64,000 nt of DNA from NCBI GenBank assembly GCA_002104905.1, contig MCFE01000161.1, positions 62,001-126,000 on the forward strand, read 5' to 3'. The notes under the pieces were generated by a model. That model made no database searches and was not told the origin of the DNA. It saw only the letters and a program-made list of their open reading frames with translations. Origin of the DNA: Basidiobolus meristosporus CBS 931.73. Lineage: Eukaryota > Basidiobolomycota > Basidiobolomycetes > Basidiobolales > Basidiobolaceae. This document shows positions 25,820 through 35,500 of the stretch, piece after piece. The translations under genes were made by a program, and so were the position numbers. Within the stretch, counting starts at the first letter, position 1. Every line of letters begins with the position of its first letter.

Positions 25820-27079
25820 ATGCTGACCTCGGCACCAGTATTCTCCAACGTCAACAGTCAGTATGGGTCTGTGTTTACAGCAGCGATCGCTGCCCACAGC
25901 ATCTCGATCATATGCTCAGCAATCGTCTTTCTGATATTAGTAGGTCTGAGGTATTACGACCGGCATCTGGTAGATCGGGTGTCATTGAGGTTGAACAAAT
26001 GGGTAGCATTAGTGGATATTGGCTACTGTAGTGCTCAGATACTAAACATTCAAAACAATAACGATACCGTCTGGTGCATACTCAGCGTCTGGCTTCTCAT
26101 ATGGTTCACGCTGCTATATCTATTTTTAAATACCATGATAGCATTTAATTTACAAATCGTTTTTGTCCATGGAAAGAGCAATACCTCGACCTACGTGAAA
26201 TATTATTACATGACGTCGCTGTTCCTATCCTTGCTGATCAGCATCACGCCCTTCTTTGGGCGCAAGTACGGTTTCTACTCTGTCTCTGGTACGTGTTGGT
26301 GGACGAACGGCTACACCTCAAAGACCATCTTATGGGAGTGGATGACCTACTTGGGCTGGATCGTTATCAGCGTCCTCTATTGCATCATCGCCATTAGTCT
26401 GGTGACCTACAAGTTAATCAAGGAGAGCCGACTGATCCGTGCACACATCCACCATACAGCTAACCAAGAACTTGGATCCGAATGGCAGGGAAAAACCAAC
26501 ATTGACAAGGATATTTTGAAGGCTGTACGTCGTATCATACTGTATCCAATGATTCCAATCTTCACGCAAGGCATCAACATTGTTCAGGAGATGGATATAT
26601 ACATTCACCGCCGAGCGAACTTCTCGCTGTTTTTTTTGGCTTACTTTGCCGGTTCATTGCAGGGCACATTAAACGCAATTGTTTTATTGTTCGATCCGGC
26701 AGTGGTCCATGCGTGGCAGCGAATTCGGGCTGACCTTACTGATCGCTATGTGCACTCTGTAACTTCGTCCGATTCCTTGGAAGTGGGTATCACTTCATGG
26801 AAGCCAAAAATACTCTTCTGGTGCATAACGAGATGCCTGCTTACTAATAACGCAAGCTCGGCTGAGAATCGGGCTTCTGAGCGTCCTTATTTGGTCCATT
26901 TAAATCAAGCTATCAACTCGGATATGAGCCTCTCCATAGCCGGTGCAGAGGAGCGCAGATATGACGTTTATTCGGTTAATCATCAAAACTCAGAAGCGAA
27001 TAAGGTTGAGATTTGCAGCGAACGGAAGAGCACAAGCCATTCCGAAAGATTTCCTAAAGACACTTCGTTGTACTTATAA
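25820..27079 (+). CDS. seven-TM receptor, Git3/Gpr1/cAMP-receptor-like
   Basis: 419 aa, no intron needed. The frame is open upstream of 25820 but has no ATG there. Seven hydrophobic segments are visible: about residues 18-40 (IAAHSISIICSAIVFLIL), 50-70, 80-115 (VWCILSVWLLIWFTLLY), 130-150, 175-200 (WMTYLGWIVISVLYCIIAIS), 250-270 (RRIILYPMIPIFTQGINIV) and 280-305. A long loop lies between TM5 and TM6, the extracellular GTCWWTNGY segment precedes TM5, and a basic/Ser-rich cytosolic tail of about 110 residues follows. The RRIILYP sequence at TM6 is characteristic of the Git3/Gpr1 and Dictyostelium cAR-like receptor group, which signals glucose or amino-acid status through Gpa2-type G-alpha to adenylyl cyclase. 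A group III G-alpha lies at 54496-56159 and an RGS protein at 35501. Ligand unknown. Confidence 0.8.
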   Translation: MLTSAPVFSNVNSQYGSVFTAAIAAHSISIICSAIVFLILVGLRYYDRHLVDRVSLRLNKWVALVDIGYCSAQILNIQNNNDTVWCILSVWLLIWFTLLYLFLNTMIAFNLQIVFVHGKSNTSTYVKYYYMTSLFLSLLISITPFFGRKYGFYSVSGTCWWTNGYTSKTILWEWMTYLGWIVISVLYCIIAISLVTYKLIKESRLIRAHIHHTANQELGSEWQGKTNIDKDILKAVRRIILYPMIPIFTQGINIVQEMDIYIHRRANFSLFFLAYFAGSLQGTLNAIVLLFDPAVVHAWQRIRADLTDRYVHSVTSSDSLEVGITSWKPKILFWCITRCLLTNNASSAENRASERPYLVHLNQAINSDMSLSIAGAEERRYDVYSVNHQNSEANKVEICSERKSTSHSERFPKDTSLYL

Positions 27080-27291
27080 TTACATCTGCCATATACTTGT
27101 ACAGTCACTTCACATTACTCTATTCGTCGTTTGAGATGAACGCCTATTCCTCTGCCGACCTCTTTGATGACTTTCTCCACGGCTTAGATAAGATCGCATA
27201 CATCGGCGCCAAGTGCTAAATAAACGATACCTACTGGGGCTGGATGAGTGTGCTATAAATTTTATTCGATATTCATTAAAAGGGCCATGCA

Positions 27292-28823
27292 TCATTGGGC
27301 TTTTTGATGCTCCGGTGCGTGACTGGTTTCATAGTCAACGTGAACAAAAGCGCGCTCCACATTTGGTAGCGTTTCTAGTTTGATTTGCAAACTTTCTCCT
27401 ATGTCATGGCTCTCGTACAGAGGTGTTTCTGGTAGCATCACTATATCTACTTCGACAAATAGATTGTAGCCGGCGTGATAAGCACGACAAGTATCAACTT
27501 GCAAGACTTTAGGATGATGGGTCAATGCTACAATCAGAGCTCATTAAAAACAAGAAGCGTAGCAACGAGCGTTGTTTGGATTACCGATATATGTTACTTT
27601 CTTCAGGAAATTCGTGTCTGCTGACTTGCCAACTATCAGCTGAATATTTTCTAAAGATGAGTAGCGTGGTAAGTTCAATTGGTTAACCCATTCTGTTTTG
27701 GTAAAAATGGCAAACCATATGCAGTAGCTGTCCATGATCGAAGTATGACAAGCGCCACTATCAAGGCCCCCACCGGATCAATCCACCAGTAAATCTTGCT
27801 TCCCAATAACGAGGCAGTTAAACCAAAGCCATTGACTAGAAGGTCATTCTGGTGATCTTGTGCGAATGTTTTGGCAGCAGGAAATTCTCTGAGTGTTCGA
27901 CAGTAAAGGAATAGAACAAATTTGGTCCCCAAGGCAATCGAGACGCACACTATACTCCATGTATCCAGCTTTGGTGAGTGATCACGCCCAAGTAGAGTCC
28001 TGACGCCTTCAATCTGTGAAATACGTGTGAAAACCACATCCAGTATATATAACCATAACCTACATACAATCAACTCCAAAGAAAGAGTGCCCATTAACGC
28101 TGAAAAAACAATAATTCCAACGGTCTCCATACGAGCTTTACCCTAAGAGGCTTTTGATTAGACTTATTTTTGGCAGCTTAGCTCCCATACGTACAGTGGG
28201 ATATTTGAGTATATTGCTTCTGGCGGCTGCACGGGCAGCAAAAACCAAGACTGCACTAGAGAAGAGATCCATGAACGAGTCGGCCATGGTGGCGAATAAG
28301 GACAATGATTTGGAAGCGATTGCTGCATATAGCTGCAGCATAAATAATATGATATTTGCGGCAAAAGAGCCATATACCGCCACCTTGACCTTTACGTGAC
28401 CAACGTTAGAAGTATGTAAATTTGCGTAATCGAGATACAGCAGCATACTTTGAGTAAGTGAGAATCATCCTCTGAACCGCTGATATTCACGGGGGTTAGA
28501 AAGTCGTCGATAATCTGGTTCTGTTCCTCATAGAAGTCATATACACTTTTTCCTTGGTTTTTTTTCACTTGTTGTAATTCATCGAATGACATTCGCCTGG
28601 AACCTAGTAGTAGAGGATCCGACTCATCTTGAGTGTCCGAGTCGTGTTCGAAATCCTGAGGACTAGCTGCACGGTGTACAAGGTGAGACGTACGACTTAA
28701 ATTCGGTAAGTAACCTGTACTCAAGGTAGGTGGACTAGGACAAACAGTGATTTCTTCCTGAAAGGAACATGGTAACATCTCTATAGAATATTGAGTTGAA
28801 CTGGTTGCGCTAGGTGGACGCAT
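27292..28823 (-). CDS. cation diffusion facilitator, predicted Mn2+ type
   Basis: Six exons: 28823-28449, 28389-28195, 28142-28068, 28013-27716, 27650-27585, 27527-27292; 414 aa. A polar N-terminal cytosolic region (with a DPLLLG acidic dileucine-like sorting signal) precedes six TM helices and a C-terminal cytosolic domain (VDTCRAYHAGYNLFVEVDIV, RAFVHVDYE). The metal-site residues are D162-x3-D166 in TM2 (ADSFMDLFSS) and D268-x3-D272 in TM5 (AQDHQNDLLV). DxxxD at both sites marks the Mn-CDF subgroup, whereas Zn transporters have HxxxD. Such proteins move Mn2+ out of the cytosol into vacuole, Golgi or ER by proton antiport. A TATATAAG 51 nt upstream fits the start. Only 212 nt separate it from the receptor gene that converges on it. 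Confidence 0.93.
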
Positions 28824-28866
28824 TTTGCTACAGTATTCTTCCGACTACTACCATGACTGTTCAAAG

Positions 28867-28874
28867 CTTATATA
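28867..28874 (-). promoter_or_regulatory. TATA box of the CDF gene
   Basis: TATATAAG on the minus strand, 51 nt from the ATG at 28823. Confidence 0.6.
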
Positions 28875-29532
28875 GGTCACTGGAAATAACACCCCTTAGA
28901 CGATGACTCATTTTCCACGGTTTTAATTCAGTTGATATGACTGCCTGTTTGTAACGTGTTCACCAAGTGATTGTCTTACCAATAAAAGGAAATATGTGGA
29001 TTCCTAGGATAATATGGTTTAGCCACCCAAGATTTAACCTAAACTGTAATTCCCCAAAATGATATAAGATATGAACATCTGAAAACGATATAATTTTTGC
29101 ATTCAGGTCAAGTATATTCTGGAAACGATCAATTCAATGATTCCAGGGTACATTAACAAAGTTCGAATTACAAGAATAATAAATCAGATCTAAAACAGTC
29201 TAGAGTTGAAATCAGTAGCCAATTAACCTGTGATCTCGTGGTAACCAAAAGGCTGGTAGATAGGGTGGTATTTACACCAAAACTGGCTCTCGCTTTTATT
29301 ACTTCAGACAATCTAGGTCATGATAATCGGTTATCTACATTTAGTGACTATTTTGTATATAACGTTGACGTAGCTGTAAAAGAAATCTCGCAGATATGGA
29401 TTATTACTAATATTGAATCGGAGATAATACGGAATATTTTGACAGCCCCTTTTGATAGCTAGTTTATGAAGTTTATTAATTAATTACGCAAAATATAAAG
29501 AATAGTCTAATGTTTACGGAGTCTATAATTGA
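28875..29532. other. intergenic stretch upstream of the CDF gene
   Basis: About 660 nt, AT-rich. A 74-codon frame at 29238-29462 has no recognisable feature. Confidence 0.45.
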
Positions 29533-30462
29533 TTATTTTATGATATGGAGAGTTGGAGACTCGATATGCGGAGCGTTGCTATTTTCGGGCTGCTCGTTAA
29601 GCAGCGTTCCTTGAAAGTATCCCGTAGTATTGTTCTCCGGACTGTTTTCTGAGGACCATGCACTTTTGCGCCTCCTGTGGGTGGCTTGCATCATCTCTGA
29701 CATCATTTTACTTTTTACTGCCCCTATACAAATCAACATTAGATATGTGTTCTTTGAAAATTTTTGAAGTAAACTCTTACACCCAATATAGAGAAGATAC
29801 CAAGAATTGGCAACGTTTAGAGTGATAGTGATGGCCAATGCTATGTCGCAGGTGATAATAACTAATGCGAAAATTGCTCCATCTCTTGCCAAGATTCGAT
29901 AAATCCCTTTGTTGTTGAACCGCGAGAGGTGAATAATATTGAAAACAAAGATGGCGCTTAATAGGATCATGATTGTGGTAGTGGTTGATACCAACGTCAG
30001 CGTGTACGCAAGCGGGAAATGGATCGTGCAACCACCTAGTGGCCCTTTAGTATAGTTGAAATGAGAAAACATCTCAATAAGACAGAACATCTCTAATCCT
30101 TGTAAAGCGATGCAAATGAATGCTACTAGCTTTGTTGACAGTGCTGTGTGATATGCCTTGAGATAGAGAATCAGGTGAATGCACGATAGCGAGATAAAGG
30201 ATGTTGTGTGATACTGAATGGTAATGGCGAAGCAATCTTTATCTGTCCGCATTTCCAGTATGACTTCCAATAGGCTGTTGATGCATCTAACAAGAGCTTG
30301 AATGAAGTTCAATTTGTAGACCAAAGCCGTCTCTTTCATAGCAATCCGGGTGGCATGGTAAGCACCTTCTAGAGCTAATGGAAGTGAGATGCCAATCATA
30401 ACTATGGTGATGCTATCATGTAGCTGCGCATATTCAATTGCATCGGAGGTTGGATAGTCCAT
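29533..30462 (-). CDS. seven-TM protein, orphan fungal receptor-like
   Basis: 309 aa if read without splicing. A 57-nt segment, 29780-29724, looks like a real intron (donor GTAAGA, CTAAT branch, TGTATAG acceptor) and its removal keeps the frame, giving 290 aa and a cleaner seventh helix (YLLYIGWAVKSKM). Seven hydrophobic segments can be counted, with the Cys-containing loop GGCTIHFPLAY before TM5 and the cytosolic YRILARDGAIF sequence before TM6. A loop of the form YRxLxRDG is common in orphan fungal 7TM proteins. The tail is basic and then Ser/Asn-rich, with no further domain. It does not resemble the Git3-like receptor at 25820 in detail. TATAAAG 49 nt upstream supports the start. Function unknown; receptor is an inference from topology. 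Confidence 0.72.
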   Translation of the reverse strand: MDYPTSDAIEYAQLHDSITIVMIGISLPLALEGAYHATRIAMKETALVYKLNFIQALVRCINSLLEVILEMRTDKDCFAITIQYHTTSFISLSCIHLILYLKAYHTALSTKLVAFICIALQGLEMFCLIEMFSHFNYTKGPLGGCTIHFPLAYTLTLVSTTTTIMILLSAIFVFNIIHLSRFNNKGIYRILARDGAIFALVIITCDIALAITITLNVANSWYLLYIGCKSLLQKFSKNTYLMLICIGAVKSKMMSEMMQATHRRRKSAWSSENSPENNTTGYFQGTLLNEQPENSNAPHIESPTLHIIK

Positions 30463-30504
30463 CGGAGGCGATTAGAGCAGCAATAGAGCGAAGTAAGGCC
30501 TTGG

Positions 30505-30511
30505 CTTTATA
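30505..30511 (-). promoter_or_regulatory. TATA box of the orphan 7TM gene
   Basis: TATAAAG on the minus strand, 49 nt from the ATG at 30462. Confidence 0.55.
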
Positions 30512-31763
30512 CAAGAAATCTCAGGTTAGTTCATATCGTTAGACATTAAAGTACCAGTGTTTTCATTGCCTACTATGATTGTCCCACGTAACTTGTTTCT
30601 GTTTGCTGTAGTACGCCCTCCGGCTTCTGTAACATATGCCAATTTGAAAAGATGAGATCTGCACAATCAGGGATTGAAAGTAGTGCTGAATGAAAAAACT
30701 TTCATTTGAGCGATTTGGTATTACTTCCTAGATATAAGTAGGACACGGTTACCAATACATGCTCTGTGCAAATTTATTTTGGAGGTACATCGGCAAGAAC
30801 TGCACGCCGAAACCCATTTTTTAGATATCGAGATCTTGATTCTGAACAAATCATAAGCCACTGCTCAGTATAGATTTAACACTGGTTATAGTGCAAACTG
30901 GATAAAATCAACGGCAGTAAATGCATTACCGAAAACAAGCTTGGGTAACGATAGGCGCACTGTAAGAACGAATGTGCCACCTTGCATACATTTATCATGT
31001 TTTCTGGAAAGTAAAACGTTCAAACTTGATCCAGAAACTGAAACATAGACCCTTAAGCTGTCTCAAGATCCTCCTTTGTTTCATTTTGAGAACCACCGAT
31101 ATGGATTTGAAAGGTGAGGGCATATGGATGAATGCCGTGTTCTATCGAAACAAGCACCAGACCGTTCTTGCGACTATGTACAGATAGTATCATAAGCTAC
31201 ACCAGAAAGGCAAGATTCAGATGATCGTACAAAGTAAAATGAGTTTCTCACACAAGAGGCCCTATTAAAGAGCTTTGATAGTTCACTTGGGCTCACAGCT
31301 TTGAAATGGGTTTTCCTTATCGAGACAATCGTTTTCACTTTCATTACCTATCCAAAATTGCCGTGAATCTTTTAAATTATACTACAATTACATATTTGGT
31401 GTCGGGACTCCTCGCTGTAGCTGGAATCCTGTCCCAATTCGGATTGAAGAGCACAGTTTCGTACCCGTGAATTAACAGTTGTATATAAATCCGCGGATTT
31501 TCCACCTTTTCTCAATCTGACTCCCAACATTAGGATCATTTTACTTTTTGGATCTGCGGTAACGACCCCAGGTTATCAGGGTTCTATTGCGATAATAGAC
31601 ATCCTTTAGCAGCCTTTCACATTTTGTCAATCATTGATCAACCTTTTTTCCTGCATATTTTTCCTCAAAAATATCTTTATGGAGGGAGAGGAGTCTCATC
31701 CATCATGCTTTTCCTCAGAGGGCTCTTCATTAATCCCAAAGGCAATAGCCCGCCATTCTGGAG
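30512..31763. other. gene-free intergenic stretch
   Basis: About 1.25 kb. A TATATAAAT near 31482 could be the TATA box of the fragmentary candidate gene that follows. No other feature supported. Confidence 0.4.
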
Positions 31764-33180
31764 ATGAATATGCACAAGAGCTCCGCTAGACCGGAGCCTC
31801 AGAGCAGTCATCAACAGGATCTAGATGCTGCACACAAGACGGAGATCGAGACTCGTCGATATCAAAAAGGTAAATCAGTGGAATCTGTACGTAATTGCAC
31901 GTACAAAGCATAGCGGCCTCACCATCAGGAGATGTCACAGATGGGTTCACATGCGGTAAATGTATTTAGTATTTCGTCTGTATTTCATTCCATTTTAACC
32001 TAGCTTCACTCTAGTACATCCATCCATCGCGAGTGATGGGTTTCCCCACACCCATATCACCCGCATCTCCATTAGATCAGGTTATCTTGTGACACAGACG
32101 CTTCTCTGTCATGGAAGGAAGCATAACCCCCTAATCCCATAGAGCCCCCAAAGTTTACAATTAGAGGTCGTTTAGGCCAAGATAAACCACTCTCATGGAA
32201 CGCGTTGACATACGATGAGAGGGGAGTAACATACAGAGAGAGTATGCATAGTCCAGCAGCAACGCCTACTCGCAGAATGGAATACTGTGACTACTGCGAC
32301 AACTATACATTTACGATGCTACAGCAGTGTGGACATCGGTACGAATTTATGGCACATCCTACAGTGTGTATCTGCTAGATTTCCACATAATTCATACTCA
32401 TCAACTATTAGGAGTTGTTTCCAATGCTGGTCTCTTTACAGCCTATCCAAAAAATCTGGTCATAAATTCGGTTATAACTCGTTTTAACGGCATTGAACAG
32501 CACAACATCAATGAAACTCTTCTATTGCGCATGGTATTGATTCTCATCCTGCCTTGCCCTCTTTGAAAACTACCTCTAATTGTCCCCAGGTTCGAGCAGG
32601 GTTAATGGTTCCTAATTTCACTGAGAAGCAAAAATCAATGCTGTTAACAATAAGTATAAGCTTGTGGAATTGTGTTGGGTTTCATTTCATTGAACAACTG
32701 TACGATTTAGAACCTGGAGTGTCCTTATGATCTGGCCCATAATTTTTCCACGGCTTCCTTCACTAACACAAACAAGCCATTTGAAGATAGTTTTAGATTC
32801 GCACTTGCTAATAATCCGACTCCTTAAATTGATCAAAACATCTACACAAGCACCGTTTAACAAGCACTCTGCAAAATCTCCTTCTACCTTGTGCACTGCA
32901 GGGATTTCCAAATCAATATTTGATACAACAAAGTATTATCAAAGTCAAATAGAAACGCTCGGGAATCAAGGTTAGTCTTACTCTCTGATATAACCAACTA
33001 CAAATACTTATCGATTCGCCCAGCAATAGAAGCAGAAAAAAAGGTTCAGAATCTTTCGCAAGATAACCTTAAGCAAAACATTCTTATAATGTAAAATGAG
33101 GAACTCAAGAACGAACTAAAGCGAGCTCAAGCAGAAAATATTGCTTTGCGCAAACGTATTCAAAAAATAGAAAGGTTTGT
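31764..33180 (+). other. fragmentary RING-finger/coiled-coil candidate gene, possibly a pseudogene
   Basis: I cannot build a closed model, but several exon-like pieces lie in order. (1) 31764-31868 encodes MNMHKSSARPEPQ...RRYQK and ends at a GTAAAT donor. (2) 32277-32338 joined to 32412 onward gives MEYCDYCDNYTFT, then QQCGHRSCFQCWSLYS, with spacing C-x2-C-x10-C-x-H-x2-C-x2-C: the first six ligands of a RING. (3) About 32902-32970 encodes KYYQSQIETLGNQ and ends at GTTAGT. (4) 33029-33175 encodes a heptad-rich coil, AEKKVQNLSQDNLKQN then EELKNELKRAQAENIALRKR, interrupted by one in-frame TAA at about 33093. The last Cys pair of the RING was not found. RING followed by coiled coil recalls Zip3/RNF212/HEI10 or TRAIP ligases by architecture only. 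The stop and the missing ligands suggest decay or sequence error. Confidence 0.3.
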
Positions 33181-35500
33181 TTTTGCGCCCTCTTCCACAT
33201 CTACTGTTTCTTAGCTCTCCGTTACAGTACGCTCAATCAGGTTTCATGACTTGATTTAACTTGACATGCGAGTTGGATTTTATGATTGCTATGCGCTTTA
33301 TAGATTGCTCAGTTCGTACGTGCTTATGTTAATCAATAGCTACTTGAATCTATATTTTGCTGATCTTCAAATCTATATCTGCATATTTGAAGAAAAATAT
33401 GTAGTATATATGTATTACTCTACAACGATGTTGATAAAACTTTGGCCCTAAACCTTGGAAGATTGCTATGTCTATCTACAACCTAAAAAGCAGCGTTAGT
33501 ACCGAGGGGACTTGGAAAATAGACCCATAGTGGTAGCGTGGTACTTGACCACTAGACTGCCTCTTGATCACTGTGTGTTGGCCGCTATTAATCCACTTTA
33601 CGGTGAAGATCTTGAATTCCAAGGAATTGTATGGAGAATGATTTGTCCCTAAAAGGTATCGCCCTGTTGATCATTAGATGTCAAGACAGCTAACTTGAGC
33701 AAAACCTCTAGTCAAACTTCGTATTTTGATTACAGAAGTAGCATTATAACTTAATTATATTCTAACAATTGCATCGTCATGTGTTGGCCAAATAACATGA
33801 AGTTCATTATTCTCCCCTAGAATTATTTATGGTTGGTAGGACAGATAAGCGATAATTTCCAAAGCTTGCCCTTGATACATCATGTGACAAAGCTCTCCAT
33901 GAAGACACATAATAGTTGACCCGCTATTTCATGTCCGCTCCAAACCAAAGTTCCAAGATATCAACATTTATCTTCAAGTTTTCCAACGGGGCTCAATTCC
34001 AGAAGAGTGAAGATGAATTTCTATATACAGTTGAAAATGCGTAGAATTGGCACTGATTATAAATCAGTGGTAATCAAACAAAAAACCATTAATTTATACA
34101 TATCTATCTGGAAACATGAAGCAGACATCTGACATAAGATACACTGCAGTCAAGTATCAATATAGCTAATGACTTCTGCTTGAATGGGGTATTCTTCAAA
34201 TAGAAAATCACAGTTGATCATGCGAGGGTTTGCTCATCGATTTCTGAACCAGCTTATTCATCGGTTTGCGGTACAACAGGAATTTGAGATTGGGCAACAG
34301 CTCACGAAGTATAGATGTGCTATTCTGAGATCAAGAACAAGCAGTATGGCTGGGTTTGTGATACTGATTGCTTTCCACGGTCAAGTAAAACTATTTCCCA
34401 ATTCGTAGTCTGATGCCGGGGCATGTAGAACAATGCATGTTGCTAATTTTCAGACGAAGCCTCGATTGTGAGTTATGTAGATAGCAATGGGTTAGAAATC
34501 TAAACGGTCCAATCTCACATTCAAGCCATCCACATCAGATAGGGTATGCCACATGATCCAACCTCGAGCGTTAAGCAAATGATCAAGGATAACCGCAAGT
34601 GCTGAAAAGTTCTACATAAAATGGTTCAGGGATTCTCGGTGGATGTAAGACGGCTTTTTGTGCAAGATCACTAATAACCAATGTGCTTCCACATCAAATC
34701 TATAGCTCAAATGGCCTCCAACCTTTCCGGTTATCTAGAACTTTGATGCACACTTCACTAAACAGACCATTATATCCTAAATGAGAAGTACCAGTACCAA
34801 TTAAAGTTCGCCGTTGCGGGAAGTGACCCGGAGCCTATTACGATACTCCATCTTAGATGCAATCATGTAGGAGCTTACTATTCTTGCTACAAGGAGGCTA
34901 TCAACAAGTGAGCAATCAAATAGCCAGCATACAGCTTGTCGATAATGAGCCCTACCTCTAATGCATATCATACGTATGGAAGCTGCACCAAATTCTAGTT
35001 CCCAACCTGCGAATTTTGAACAGGCGTGAAAGATCGTCATTCTGTTTGCTTATGTATAGATATGCATATATGTGCACACCGAGAATACACGAATTCAATA
35101 TGATTAATTAAATTTGGAATAAAAAGTTAGATTGGCAGGAAAGTGTGTCTAAGCCATAAAACAAACGGGTTGCTCGTCTGGATTGCCATATATACATGAC
35201 CTCACTACATCACAGTACTTGAGCCGAAAGAACTATACATGCTCTTCTGAGCGTCACGATCCGAGAATACCAAGTGATATGGTCAGGCTAATCTAACATT
35301 TATCCAACCGGAGTTGTTGGCACATCGGGGGTTGGCCTCTTTCAAACGTAAGAAGTGCATGGTTCTTACCAAGTATGCTGCTAAATTAAATTTGGTGAGC
35401 TCAATGTGCAAGTACGATCATAGTCCAAGGCACATAATTCAATCAATCTGATAGTCTGATTTGACTTTTTAGACATTCCTCCGCGTATTTGCCCCCCTTT
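33181..35500. other. gene-free intergenic stretch
   Basis: About 2.3 kb, AT-rich, with no gene supported. A box-A-like sequence near 33540 (minus strand) was examined for tRNA and rejected. Confidence 0.4.

Noticed and set aside
33490-33610. tRNA-like box A on the minus strand (CTAGTGGTCAAGTACC)
   Set aside because: No paired acceptor stem, no convincing anticodon arm, and the box-B-like sequence lacks T-stem pairing.
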